A stretch of 64,000 nucleotides of DNA from Cyanoderma ruficeps. Its lineage: Eukaryota; Chordata; Aves; Passeriformes; Timaliidae. Under the pieces are notes generated by a model that made no database searches, had not been told where the DNA came from, and saw nothing but the letters and a program-made list of their open reading frames with translations. The DNA lies in NCBI GenBank assembly GCA_008694505.1, contig VZDJ01007749.1, positions 8,702,601 through 8,766,600 of the forward strand, read 5' to 3'. Positions 25,268 through 38,975 of this stretch are shown piece after piece. The position numbers and the translations under genes are program-made. The stretch's first letter is position 1, and each line of letters opens with the position of its first letter.

Positions 25268-28199
25268 ACAAAAATCTCCCAAAAGTGTTTTACCTGTTCC
25301 CAAAGTTTGACAAGTTCTGTTCTACAGTTTTTCCTGCACCAATTTACTGTTCCCTTGTTTGTCAGAGTGAATTGCTGCTAAAAACCCAGAGTTCGTTTAG
25401 CTTCTGCCCTATTGTTCTCAATGTTAGACATGTGTTTGTACAAAGTTAGGAAATTACACTTTGGTTACAGGAACTTGCAACTTGTAGAAACTTTCTTAGA
25501 TTGTTCAACTTTAGAGTATTCCATAAAGTTAGCCTATAGCAAAGAAATCAGGGCAGTGATATTTGATTGCTCACATAAGTACTGTAACAGTTAAATATTG
25601 ACTTTGGGTGAATAATTTCAAAAGCAATAATGTGGTCCCAGAAAACTGGAGCCTAAGGTCTCTTTAACATTTGTATCCTTGGCTTACGGAAATAATTTCA
25701 GCAAATTTTTGCTTAGTACTCTCCTTGGAAAGAAGGAACAGGAAACACCATCTGTTCTAATCAAACACAGGTAATTTGTATATTACATTCCCACATATTT
25801 GAATAACCATTTAAACAAAACATACTCCTTTTGAAAACATTAATCATACACCTATGTACATCTAACTAGAGTGTACATAACTTACAATAAATTAGAAAAT
25901 GCAGAATCAAATGTCAAACCCACCATAGCCAAAACTAGTGATATATCTGTAAGAAGAATCCTGTTACTTCAGGGACACCTGTACTCAAAGTGTTTTGGCC
26001 CAGCCTTGATGTCTGAAAATGCAGAGGCAAGTAAGATCAGGAGAAAACACCCACCCACCCTAATGCGTAATCATTTTGGGGTTTTTTTTAGTAAAAATAC
26101 GTATTTATTTCTAATGTACACTTAGAATAAATTCTTCACTTTTTTCAATATTCCTAACTTTCACAAGGAACTTAGTGTAGCATTATAATACACTTATATT
26201 GTTAATTAAAATAGGAGAACAAAACAGCCCATGCAGAGTAGACCCCAAAATATAGTACAGCTTCACAGCTCTGGGTGTTGCAGCAGTGTAAAATTCTAGT
26301 GATCAAGATAATACCTGTCAGTGCTGCAGCTTCAACTAAGCTGAAAGTTAAGGACAAAAATGTGAAAAGAAAGAGGAAAGCGCACCAGCATGGTATAGAA
26401 GATGGTGAGAGAATAGCCATTCACTTATCCAAAGGGATTCATGACTTTGATCATTAAAATGTTGAAATAATATCAATTTTTCATATTTACAAATTTTCTG
26501 AGGTAGATTTACAAGTGTATTTAAAAGAAAAATCGATGAGATAATTTTATAAACAAGCAATATGGTTTCCTCAATCCCTTTTACAACACAGGCTTGAAAA
26601 GAGCAATATGACAGTGATATTTGAATGCACTGTGCATTGTCTTTTACTGTGTCAGATTTATTAAAATGTGAAATATGTAAAAGACTGGAAAACCCCAATA
26701 ACCAATAGAAAGCAGAATAGTGACTACAAAAGAATCCCTTGTGATCTACTTCTCACTTCAGAGCTGTTTTCAGGAAAGACCTGACAAGAGTCAAAATTCT
26801 GCATGATGTCTGCATTGGTGTTTGTAAATCCCAGTCATAAGGCACCAGATCAAATTTTTCTTAATTAGCAAAAATCCTTCACCAGAATTTCCAGCTGCCC
26901 ATATCCCAGTCAAGAATATTCTACTACACAATCTAAGGAAGCATTTTGTTAAACACAGAGAAGCCAAAGTTTGTACTGGTTTCAGTTTCTAAATTTGAGA
27001 TTGTAACTGAGGTATAATAAACACATTGATCACCAAGGCCAACTTACAGTAAGGAAAAGCAGGGTTTTTAAATTCTTGTTAAACTATGAAAACATGCTTG
27101 ATTCCATTGTAGCTTTAATATCTAAAGCTCAGATCTTTCAGGTTCATAGTGCAATTCTTTCTTATACTGAATATTCCCTATTAATGATGTCTGTCACATA
27201 AAATGTTAGTTTTATAGATCAGTATAGATAGATATTAATGATTCATCTGTTGGGAAAGCAAGGATGTAACAATGAGTAATTTTATTGAGTATGTCATAGT
27301 GCATTACAAATCATAAGACTAAAACAGATTCCTGTTCGGGGACAGGATCAGGTATCATTGTCAGTAGAGATATTACCCTGCCTGTATGGTTTGCACTGAA
27401 TGATTGCTTTGAAGTAAATACACTATTTTCAATAGCTGGTATGTCAATAGCTAGAAAACAACCATTGCAAGTGCCATGCCAGCTGTGAGGCAAATAGTAG
27501 CAGGAGGGCAGCCAATGCCATGAGCTACACAGTGACTCTTGGTGACAAACCGTTGTCTCTTCAGTGCTAAAAAGGTGTAATTCCCTTACATCTATGTCAT
27601 TTAGCAGGTCAGATATATTTACTCTCACAGTCAATCTTGTCCAGATATTCTGGATCCTCTAATCAGTGGTGGAAGTTTGTGAGAAATATTTTACATGCGT
27701 ATAAATAGGGAATGTTTTGAAAATCTTACTGGGGTGAATACCTCTTATTTAGGGGGGAGACCATGGAAATCCATTCCTCTGTTAATTGTGTAGATTGAGT
27801 TAATATGTAGCATACAGAGAAGTGCTCTTTTTGCTTTAGGTTATTTCCTAGTTTTACAATGCTGGAGCAGAACTGCAAAATTACAGTAGAGAAACCTGCT
27901 GGTTATAACTCCTGACTACAGCTCGTGGAGGAAGACTAGGAACATTGTGACAAAACACAAAACTTAACTGAGGAAAATAAAGCAAAACAGTAAAGCACAA
28001 AAGGGTATTAAAACTAAATTAATATAAACACCTCACCCTGAGGTCTTATTTTGTCAGCGAACTATGGATCACAGTAGTGCACACTAAACCATGCCAGCTA
28101 TGTTTTATTATTTTGTTTTCCATCCCTTCATATAATTTAAAACATATATCACAACAGCATTGTAATGCAGCCATATATCAAAGAAATAACTTTAAAACA
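25268..28199. other. Intergenic, no gene recognised
   Basis: AT-rich sequence. A 108-codon minus-strand frame at 27311-27634 has no recognised domain. Nothing else stands out. Confidence 0.65.
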
Positions 28200-28763
28200 T
28201 TCTAGCTTCTACCGTCTCTTTCTGAAGAGAGCTTATGGTGGAAAGGGGAGAGAAACTTACACATTTCTTCTTCCAAGGAGCAGCAGAAGCAGGGCTGCCC
28301 CATGATGAGGGATGAGACAGGAGCTGAGGGTGGCCCTAGCAGGGCAGTGTCCTCACCCACCACAGCACAATCCCACAGGGGCTCAGCTGGACAAACAAAG
28401 CCATGTGCTGCTAACAGGTCCACTGGCAGACCCAGGCACACCCAGGGATGAATCAAGTCCAGGGATCATTCAGGGAGCCCAGGGACCCTGGGATTTTGTC
28501 AGCCAGAGGACAGGGCTAAAAATAAATATAACAATCACTTTAACCAAGAAACACATCAGCAGCTCAGGGCTGGGCTCAGGTGGAGGTGCTGGAGCCCATG
28601 GGCTTGAAGGGTCCCTAACAATAGATGGCCTCAGGCACCAGAATGAGCATCACCCAAAGATGAGTGGGCATGATAGAGAGGGTCTGCAGCTTCAGATTCT
28701 TGCTAAGCAAAATGGCTTTTATTGAAGTACTCCTCTAGACTCTAGAGGACTACTTCAATAAAA
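28200..28763. repeat. GC-richer block of possible retroelement (LTR-like) origin, unclassified
   Basis: This block is distinctly richer in G+C than its flanks and ends in a 47-base quasi-palindrome. Read on the minus strand, the boundary gives AATAAAAGCC, like the polyadenylation/R region of some retroviral LTRs. On the plus strand AATAAAATTCC occurs in the other arm. I could not match it to a named family or find terminal duplications, so it may simply be a local compositional patch. Confidence 0.3.
28717..28763. repeat. 47-base quasi-palindrome (inverted repeat)
   Basis: Two 23-base arms, 28717-28739 and 28741-28763, are reverse complements at 22 of 23 positions, around a single central C. 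The only mismatch pairs position 28730 with 28750. Each arm carries an AATAAA on its own strand, pointing outward. The paired strand would form a near-perfect hairpin. Confidence 0.95.
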
Positions 28764-30182
28764 TTCCCCAACTCTGTGTGGCAAATTCATATGGGACATC
28801 CTAGATTGGGTGACCTGTTGTGTGTGGCAGGTGAGATCTCTGAAAAGAGCCTCTGTGCTGAATGTGCAGAGTGAGAGCACCAGTCCTGTGGTGGATGTCT
28901 GGAGATTTGTTCCAGGAATGAAAAAAGCTATCTCCAGTGGGATGGAGAAGGTATAACAACAATACTCATTGAAAAACAGTGTAGAAAAATCTGATGCCTT
29001 TTTTGTTCAAAATCTGTGCCTTCAGTGACATGGATTTTGCAGCACAGGCATTTGCAAAGTGCAAAATCAGTTTGTTCTCAGTTTGCTCTTGTGCAGACCT
29101 CTTAAAGGTACATTCCTTTCTTGATTATGTTGACTTTGGAGGTATTAATCTCAATTTATATGAATAGGAAGATGGATAAGATTTAGGTCCTTAAATTTAA
29201 TTTTCAATTTTCTTGAGATTACTCATGATGAATTCCTGTTTCAATCTAAGTAGGCCCAGTATTGCACAAGCACGTGCAATTAAATATACAGAGCACAGTG
29301 AAAGCTTCTTTGGCAGAGTGATAACTAACACAGAACAGCATCCGAACTTTTTATAACATCCAGTGACACTCCAGCTCCCGTTAATATGGTGACCATAACA
29401 TTAACAGAGAAACAATCACTAATGTCTATTTCTTCTTCTGTGATGCTGACAAATAGAACAAATTTACCTTTTCCAAATGCCATCATTTTCCTTCTAAACA
29501 TGATGACCAAAAAGTGAACCTAGTTTGTTTTTGTTCAGTACTATTTGTGGGTAAACACCATGGTTATTTGGGAAATGCATATATGTCTACAACCGCATAA
29601 ATGCATAATTGCTTTATTATAAAACCACAGTGATGCTGTTTGTCTTACATAAAAATTTCTGGTTTGCTTATGACCTGAAAATGCCTTGGCTTTATCCTTT
29701 AGACAAGGTGAAGTATAAATTGTACCTCTTGTGCTGTCATTTCACATCTCAGGCTTTTCTCTTCCATTATCACTTTTGTTGTAGCTCTTCACCCACTTTT
29801 TTGAAGATATTATGAGCAGTGTGGTGGGAGGAATGTTACATAAATGATTCAGGTGACACTTTGTACTAACTAGATGTCACGTTTTTTCAAAGTTGCCTTT
29901 TGGGTAGAAGATTCTCAGAGAAACGCTGATCTGTTAAACTATCAGGTTTATCCTACTGTAAAAAAGAAGAGAGGTTTTCAAAAATTATGAAAAGCTTCAG
30001 CTTTATCCTGAAAGCCGTATCAGTCTTGATGACTGGTGTATAGGATTTACTGAATGTGGTTGAATCTGATTGCTAATGAATGGTCTTTTGACTCATCAAA
30101 GAAATCTTGGTTCTTACTTGTGACATCAATGCAAAACAATAATTAAAAGCTAAATACAAAATTAGCATGTAGATGAAACGGC

Positions 30183-30201
30183 TTTTTTTTTTTTTTTTTA
30201 N
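30183..30201. repeat. Poly-T tract followed by one ambiguous base
   Basis: Seventeen T residues, an A, then the only N in the window (30201). The N most likely reflects uncertain base calling after a homopolymer. Confidence 0.95.
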
Positions 30202-33200
30202 ACACTTCTGTCAGTGAATTCTGGCAGGAAATAATGAGATTACACAATGAAACAATAATGCTACAGTAATAAATAACTTACCCTGTATTGAAGACCAGCC
30301 AAGTCTTGATTATCCCACACAGATTGCTGGGTTGCTGTTTGATTCATTCTGGCTTGAGTTTATGGGCAAGATTTGGGCCATCCAAATTGCTGAGACCTAT
30401 AGGTACCTTTTGATTGTTGAATCATGAGTTGCAATCTGCTGCAGCTTTGTGATTACAGTGTAAATTAGTTATTCATAGATGATCAACTTCTTCTTTTTTG
30501 ATGGTAATGAGAAAATACCTATCAATTCAAACATAAACAGGAAATTAGGAGCCAAAGTAATGAGTCTCCTTTGCTAGCAAACATTTTCCTTTCCAATTAC
30601 ACAGGCATATGAAGGATTACCTCTTAAGGGGATACCCATTGCATAAAAACATAAGCAATATTTCTACTGAAATATATAAACAAAAGCTCTAATAAAAATT
30701 CTAGATGTAGTTTAAAACACCTGAGGTTTTATTTTTACATTTAAAACCACTAAATCCTAAATGAGTTAACTGGCTCAAGTCTCCATTTTAAACATACATG
30801 CATTCATACATATTTTGGAGCCAGATTCCTCAACAAGTTACACTATAAACATTTTCATTCAAAAGGGGATGCAGAGTAAAACTTAAACATTTATTTACTC
30901 TGAGCAAAGTAAGAACGTCCCTATAAATACAGTGAAGATCATGCATAAATATTTGATCTTTGATACATTTAGTAATTGTTTTCCAGCCACTGTTGCAATA
31001 AGGCAGCTGCAGAATGCAAAAGGAGAAAGAAGAGGCACATTCTTCTTCTGCTTGCAGTAGAAGAATGAAGTGCTGTGTCTTTTCTGAAGTGCCTCAATCG
31101 TGGCAAATACTGAAGGCATGGGACTACTTTTGGTGACTTTAGCACCTTCAGAAAGAGCTCTTATTTTCATATATTCATCTGTCCATCCAACAAGGCAATA
31201 TTTTTAAAGAAGTTATTCTGAAACATCTGCTTGAGCCTACAAGACTGTCAGTGGTTGTCAATCATTGATTATTTATAACAATTTCTCTCCCATTTCTGGG
31301 TCTTGAATTTCTGTCTGAGCTTTTTCCTGTTAAAGTGGCCATTCCACGAAAAGACCTCATGGAATGTAGCATAAATAGTGAATTCATAACCTAAAACATG
31401 AGAACATACCCTCCAAATATCACAATTAATAAAATGAAAGTAATTTTACTTTTTTATTGTGGCTCTCATTGGATTTATATCTACGTAAATTCAGAAAATG
31501 GGAAACAGTTTTTTATGAATTTACCATGAGCTTTTTGGTGTGAGTGAAGATTCATAACAAGAAAAGCATTATTCAAGATATTTGGGGAATCTAGAGGGAC
31601 TTTTTCATTATATATGAGGTGTTTTCAGTGTCATAACAAATGCATGCCACAGACCCTCAAAATGAAATGGCCTGAGCTCCAGCAGAATAAATAAAACTTG
31701 TTTAGAAAAAAATAGGGAACTGAATAGCAGGAATTTCTTCTTTCCTGACAGCTTTCCCCATTTTAGAACTCCAGTCTAGAATATCATTTTTAGAAGCAAT
31801 GAAACTAAACTTGACAGAAGCTTAGACTGTGAAAAGTTATAAATAATTTGAACCAATCTAGGAGTTTGCATGCTCATAATTTTTATCACACTTCCATCCT
31901 CAAAAATATCATTAGACTAGCTGCTCTGTATTAAAGCAGTTCATCAGTTGAAGAAGCTGAGTTTAAGTAATATGTATGACATTCATGAGAAGCCATCTGG
32001 CTTTTGTAACATCAAGGCAGGATGCCTTTTTGCTGCCTGATCTTCTGAGTGACAGCCTATGTCCTCCTTGCTTCTCAGGATATCTGCTTGATGTTATTTT
32101 AGATCCTGACTGTTCAATCCTCTACTTCCCAGTTCCAAGTGACTCTTAGTGTTTTTGAGTACAGTGACACAGGAATTATCTTTCAAAACTCTTTATTTTC
32201 TTCTGCTCTCCCACAGCTCTAGTGAAGGCACACCTGCTACAACAGACATTTCTTTCACTTTGAAATGCAAAAGTCTGAGGAGAGGAAGCACCAAACCTGG
32301 AGGCACAGCAAGGATTTACACCCAGCCAGGCCAGGAGTTGCCATGGGCAGCATACCTAAGAGCCACCATGCACACAAAAATCACATCTGTCCTGGCCAGT
32401 GAGGAGCAGGGATCAGTGGACAGCCATACAGCTCTTCCTCAGGGAGATGTGTGCTGGATTGAGAGGAAAGGAAGAAGGCAGGGAAGATTAGATTTCTGAT
32501 GTGTCTTTGGAGTCCTCTATTTACCAAAGATTATCTGAACACTTCAGGAATTTGTTCTCTTAACACCACACCGAGGCAAGAAGAAAAATCTATCTTCTGA
32601 TTCAAAGCCCACATCTCACCCTCAAGGCTGCTGACACTACACACATGACCAAGGATCAAACATCATCTAACATGATGTTATGCCTATTGTGACGGATGCT
32701 GCCTTTGGGATAGCAGGAAGAAGCATACCTTCTGCACTGGGAAGGGTAGGAAGCCCTTGCTTCCAGTCTGCTGCCTTGGGGTAGCCAACTCCACCAGATA
32801 GCAGCACAAGCCTGGGAATCTGCTTTGCTTTAGGCTAAATTCGTTTTAAACCTGCTTGCTATGTCTACACAGACACGCCTTTTAGTAATTGAAGAGCAAG
32901 TCTGTCTTGGCTTGGGTATAAAGCAATTTGTGTGTGCATCCACAGCTGCTCATGGGTTAAACTGCCCAAATGTCATCTAACACACACTGTCAGTGTGCAA
33001 AAAGTACTCAAACTTTTCTCTCCACAGTGTGCTGGTCTGTAAAAATGGTAGAATTTAAACATATACCAGCCATTTGGATAAGATAAATCCTTAGAAAAGA
33101 ATGAAGGACTGCTGGCATCACTGCAGAGGGTGGATTCACCCTGTGGGAATTTGTTATTTACAAGTATTTTTATTTATAAGTACTTCTACTTGCCTGTGGG

Positions 33201-34373
33201 CTTCAGGAAGGAGAAAGGGAACTGAGAGGGAATTGTAGCCAAGAGAACATGCTGTTTGCAAGCCTTTGCTGTCTCTGAAAAATGCATTAAATACTTTGCT
33301 TGATAAGTTTCTCCCAGGCAATGAATTACAACAAATGAAAAATGTAATTAATCCTGCCTGTGTCTCCTCTTTCCTCCACCTTTCTTTCCTGACGTTCAGG
33401 AAAGGCACATGAACTGAAGCTAATTTTGGTCTTCAGGTCCTGCCCAGTAGTTTCAGAACGTCAAAACAAGACTTTATGTTTAGACACAAGAACACAGATT
33501 AAGGACTTGTCCCTGAACCGTTTACTTAGGGTGGACTGGAATCCTTGTCTATTTATCCTGTGTTGTGAGAGTTATACTTGGGAAAAGATGTGAAAAATTG
33601 TATCCCTGGCCATGCTGCCTCTTGTCCCACAGGGTAAATTAGCTACAGCAGCCACTCCACACCCTTTTTGTGCCTCTGGTGGCTAAGCCCATGTTGAAGG
33701 CTAAACTCTTTTTTCATGCATTAGACACCAAGTATTGTCGCAAGAAACGCAGACAGGTGAAGTGATGGTTTTGATCATATTACAGGGAACCCAGTTCCTA
33801 ATAAAATATTTGCTTTGAACAGGAGATTTAAAAAAAGAAATCCACTTCCAGATCTACAAAATACATCCTCAGTTCCCACTTTGCAAAGTCCCTCTCTATA
33901 GTTTCCAGCAACTGACTTTGCTTTAGACAAGATGGAAAAGGATGGAATCAAGGAATCAATATACTGTGATGCATATTTATCTGTAGACCAGTTTATATGA
34001 ATTTTGAAGTGACAGGCCCTTCAATAACCTTTGAAGTTTTTATTTACTATCACTTCTCTTCCCCCTGGCTCTACACACAGAACTTTACCAGTATAACTTA
34101 AGGTTTTATATTTTATTGAAAATATTTTTAGAAATTTTTCAATTATATAGATGCTAAATACCACAGAATACCATGCACATAAATTTTGAAAATCAAAGGG
34201 CCTTTGGTCACATTTTACTGTGGGTTCATTATTTAATATTTCAGTTCCAGAAAGAAAGATACTTTTTTTTTGCAATATGCATTTCTTTTCCTCCTCTGGA
34301 GTGTTATACCTCAATGAAAAGAAGAATTGAAAAATATGTTTTCACCTATTGGAGTACTTATTGTGTTATTTTC

Positions 34374-34503
34374 AAAAAAACCCAAACCCAAACAACAAAA
34401 AAACCCAAACGCACAAAAGAAACCACAAGAAAAAAACCTAGCCCCAGGATACCAAACCTAACCAAAACAAGAAAGATAAAAACCCAACAAAACACCAACT
34501 AAC
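34374..34503 (+). repeat. A/C-rich low-complexity tract
   Basis: About 130 bases composed almost wholly of A and C on the plus strand, with irregular AAACCC, CCAAAC and CAACAAA units and very few G or T. It accounts for the tail of the 110-codon open frame at 34173-34502, which is therefore not a gene. Confidence 0.85.
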
Positions 34504-37168
34504 CGACCCCACATAATGCCAAATTTCTACATTTCCCCACCAATTTAAATAATTATTATTTTAAGCACTCTTCTGGTAGATACATATTACAGACATTTAC
34601 TCTGGCCCACCAATGGTACATTGGAATTATAGGGAATTATACTGGCAGCCTCTCTGCAGCCCCACACTACCTGGAACTCTCATCTTTGTCATTGTTCTAA
34701 CTCTAAACCCTAAAAAACACCCTTGGCCTATCCCAAAACACCCAGCCATGGTCTACATAAACAGCTCCTGGGGAAGAAATCCTTCTGCCACCTGAGCATT
34801 CCTGGACAGCCCCTTTTGCAGCCTGGCTCCAACAGCAGCCCAGGCCATCCCTCCACCCAGCCGAAACACCACCCAAGCTCTGGGCCGTGTCAGAGGCTTG
34901 TGCCAAGCCCACACTTGGGGCACAAACAAGTCCTCAGTCAGGAAACCTTGCAGCTTTCTCTATCTTTCAGCAGGCCCCAGCTGCCGCCTGAAGTGCTCAG
35001 TCTGTCTCTGGACAGCCTTCCCCCAAGACCCACAGCAGTGACAAACAGAAACCAGTTTCAGGGGAGAGCTCTTACAAGACCCTGTGCTCTCCTTTGCAAG
35101 GCTCCTTCCTGCTCTACATCACCTGAAGCTATTTGTTTTGTAGTTACTCAATTATTTATTGAAAAACAAAGGCTAGGCTTTGACCAAGCCTTAGCCAAAG
35201 ACCAGCATCATGGTCTACACCAACAAGCTATCTGAGGAGCATGGTTTTTGCAGTCTGCACCATCCTTTGTCACCCCTGTGTAATCCAGCACCACTTGGAG
35301 CTGTAGGATTGCTCTCTCTCCCAGCCTCAATCCTGACCCTGTACTCATCCATGAATGAAATTCACATCCACGAAATACTCATCCGTGGACCACAGGAGCA
35401 AGTTCTAATAGGAGAAGGAGTGGTGCCAGTAGAAGCAGTGGTGTTTGTTTTTATTAGCAATATGTTTCATTTAATCCACAGCGCTATAAATAAGTTATAA
35501 CTATATATTTTTAATCTAGAAAATTACCCTGGAAGAATATTTTAGCAGGGTTCTTTTCCGGAGTGGCTTAAATTAGAGAAGCTGCTTTGCCTTGGGGATG
35601 CTAATATTTCATACTGATATTAAAATATGGATAAGGTGCAATAGTATTTCATTGTTAAAACTGTATTTAATTTAGATTAAATTTAATACTTGGTGGGAAA
35701 TGTTAATTATTCTCATTTAATATGCTGTTGCTTTATAGCATATTAATGTACCAGAAGTATATCCACAGCCTACTACTAAAATCTAAGGTCATACAAATAC
35801 AAAATTATGTTAAAGAATGTACACTATGAAATAGATGTAGAAAAGAATCCCTGTTACACTTATTTTATTAGTGTGGAAAGTAAGCAAAAAATATGAAAAT
35901 CAGAGCTTAGAAAAGGAGGGGTAGGTTTCTAAACAGGGCCCGAATTTAGACAAAGTTGGAGTTACTGTTGGGCAGTCTCCAGTCCACCTGGATATCTAAC
36001 CTAGAATCATTCTGATCCTGTTGTTGCAGATATCAGGCCTTAAAATATCCTTATCACCAAAAAATTCTGCTTTCAGACACACAAAGAAGAGTAATGCTCT
36101 TAAGAGTCCTGTGGTACCATATGATCACTGCATGTCTAAATCAAGGCACAGAAGGTAGAAACCTCTCATGAAGAAAACAGCCTTCAAGCTCCCATCTGGT
36201 TATTCGTTAGGCATTAGACCCTACTCAAAGGACCAGTCTTTTACTTAATCCCATGGATAATAGAACAGAATTCAATTGCTGGCATCTTCCACACATGGAA
36301 GTGCAATTCTTTTTCAAGTCTGTTCCAAGGCTTAATGTTAGTAATGAAATTACTCTTTCGAGGCTGATTTAAATACACAGATCTGAGGTTGAGCTGCCAA
36401 CATTTGATCACCTTCAGAAATAAAGGTTTTATGCAGAAGTTTTTGTGTAATTTGTTTTAATTATTGTCAGCAGAAAATGCCACAGATGTCTCAGTGTTAC
36501 ATGTTTGGAAAAGAATTGTTGGAGAAAGAAAGTTTGGCATGAAGATGTACACAGATCCAAAAGTTTTTTTAGCAAAGTTATAGACTTGAGACTATAAAAA
36601 TATATTCTTGAGAAGGGTTTCTTCTTTCTAAATATGTGTAGGAGACAATAGACAAGTTCTTTGTAGCAGGCATCAAGGAAAACAAGGAGATGACAGTTTT
36701 CTGCTGTTCTCTTTCCCACCGTAAGGATACCTTTGTTAAAGAAAGTATTACTCCCTCAGTTCTGATTCTTTTTTATTCTTTTTTTAACGTGAAGACTGAC
36801 ATACCTAATATAGAAGATAAATTTCTCCAGATTAAATTGTCAGAGCTCTGCTACTATCCTCTTGTTTGCTGATGCTTCTTTTGATGCCCTTGTTCTCAGG
36901 GTCAGAGCCATGCAAACCCCCAGCTCTCTGCTCAGATCTCTGTTCTGCTTGTGAGTTCTTGGCAAGGCTTGGTTATTCTTCCATGAAGTAGAAGACTCAC
37001 AAGACTAGATCTGACAGTTCAAGATATTTGGAGTTTAAAATAATGCAAGAGCTTGAAACAAACTACTTGCTTGTTTGAAAGAAAAAAATTGTTATAGAAA
37101 TTGTTAAAATGCACATTTCTGAATAAACCTCTATCTGGCATTGTTTAGTTTCAACCAAAATTTCCCCA

Positions 37169-37194
37169 TTAAGTGAAGAATATGCTTCACTTAA
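37169..37194. repeat. Perfect 10-bp inverted repeat
   Basis: TTAAGTGAAG, a six-base spacer AATATG, then CTTCACTTAA. A short stem-loop with no associated gene. Confidence 0.95.
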
Positions 37195-38960
37195 ACAGTT
37201 ATAAAATTTCCCAAAACCATGGTCCCCACAAGCAACATGCTTCATTTGGTGACATCAGGTAACTTTCTTTAGGACTAAAAACATTCCTGCTGGTGAGCCC
37301 ACACGCAGCCTTTTAACCAAGGAGAGGTAAAACCAGCAGCCACTAAGCTTTGTAGGGATCACTACACTCAGCCAAATCATTGAGAAAATGTCAAGCCAAG
37401 GTGCAGGTCAGACCTGTGACTGGGTGATCCCCCTTAGTTTTATACCTTTCTGGAGAAGGGAGGGTGTGGTGACAAAAACAGCAAATGGGGAAGAAAAGAA
37501 GGGTCAATAATGGATCTACACATATAAAACAAAAATGGAGGCAATATTAGCAAAAGAATCAGTAATGAAAGGCAGGAGGACCACTCATTTCCTGATAGAC
37601 AAGTGGTATTTTACATGATGTAAGAAGCATTTTGCTTAAGCAGTTTATTTTGATTAGTTTAGGTGGTTGCTGAGCATCCTGATTTTTAAAAAATAATGGT
37701 TTTGTTGCCTACTTTTCTTAATAAGCTATGCAGGGACCTAAAAACCAAGCTCAAAGATGCTGGTTCAGGCTGAGGGTGAGGGAATCAGGTGTTCACAGCT
37801 TTAGTTAATTTCAAACCCCTACAGGAATTGGTAATGGGGACAGGTCTCCAGAGATATTTCAGCACATAGTCCTAAAGAAATCTAATGAGAATGTTGGTGC
37901 TTATGTAATTTTTATGTGTTGAGTTGTAAGTCACTCAGTGTCCTGGTTGCAGAGGTGGGGGAGGAGCTTAGCGTGGTGTGGGTGCATCTAAATTGTTATT
38001 CTGTACCACCCACAGCACCACTGGGGGCTGTGGTTTTGGGATGAAGCTGAAGAAACTCCTCAAAAAAAGTTTGGGATAGGGAAAATTCAGAGGTAACCAC
38101 AACTTTGCATTGAAAAAAAGAACCCCTTTACTTCTTTTCTTCACCCACCAGAAAACTTCCCTTGAAAATTTTCAACAACAATTTGTCAACAATGTTATCA
38201 TAAAATGCATGCCTTATGAAATAGGTTTTTTCTTCTTTGCTCCAGTAGACTGTTACTATTCAATTTTCAGCATATAAATTCTCAAAGAAAACTTTGAATG
38301 CCTATTTTTCTAATAGACAAAAAGTGTCACTTTCCATTTGGATAATTTACTTGGGCACATTAGAATGATGGAGGAAAAGAGAAACTGTCTTGTATGTGGA
38401 TAACAAAAGCGAAGTGAGAATAGCTATAGTTCCTATTAGCTATAGATGCAAAAATTTGGAGTCATGTAAATTATCAGGAATTTGGATTGCTATATAAACT
38501 GACAATATACGCTTTCTCTTGGCAAAGATAATCATTAATTATTATTATTCGTGCAAGATGAAAAGCCTGCAATAGATTTGGTGTATGATACCAGCTGTGG
38601 GATTTTTTTCCATACTTGTCTTTGCCAGTCAATACATCTCATCTGTTAAGCTAACCTTGCTCATAATATTATCAAAAATATATGAAAATTCTTTGAAATA
38701 TATTGTTTTAGAACTAAAGTGGCACAGGAAATTGAAGGATGCTTATATGAAACAAGAAAATTGCATCAGGGCATCTTCATAAACCATATATTTGAGCCAT
38801 TATTCATATCTTCTGAGAAACAAGATTGAGCAAGCAAGACAAGCTAATTGGCCTTCTCCAATACAATTGGATATGCCATATATTTAAGGCAGATACCAAT
38901 TTTGATACACTACTACTGATAAAACCAATTTCTATTCTCGTTTCCTCCATCACCCCCTCC

Positions 38961-38975
38961 AAAAAAAAAAAAAAA
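38961..38975. repeat. Poly-A tract
   Basis: Fifteen A residues after CACCCCCTCC. The flank is not recognisable as a retroposon tail. Confidence 0.9.

Noticed and set aside
27311..27634. 108-codon minus-strand frame
   Set aside because: Starts plausibly but shows no domain; nothing at its ends indicates an exon.
34723..35235. 171-codon Ser/Pro/Gln-rich plus-strand frame
   Set aside because: No domain, low-complexity composition in a GC-richer patch, no splice or promoter context.
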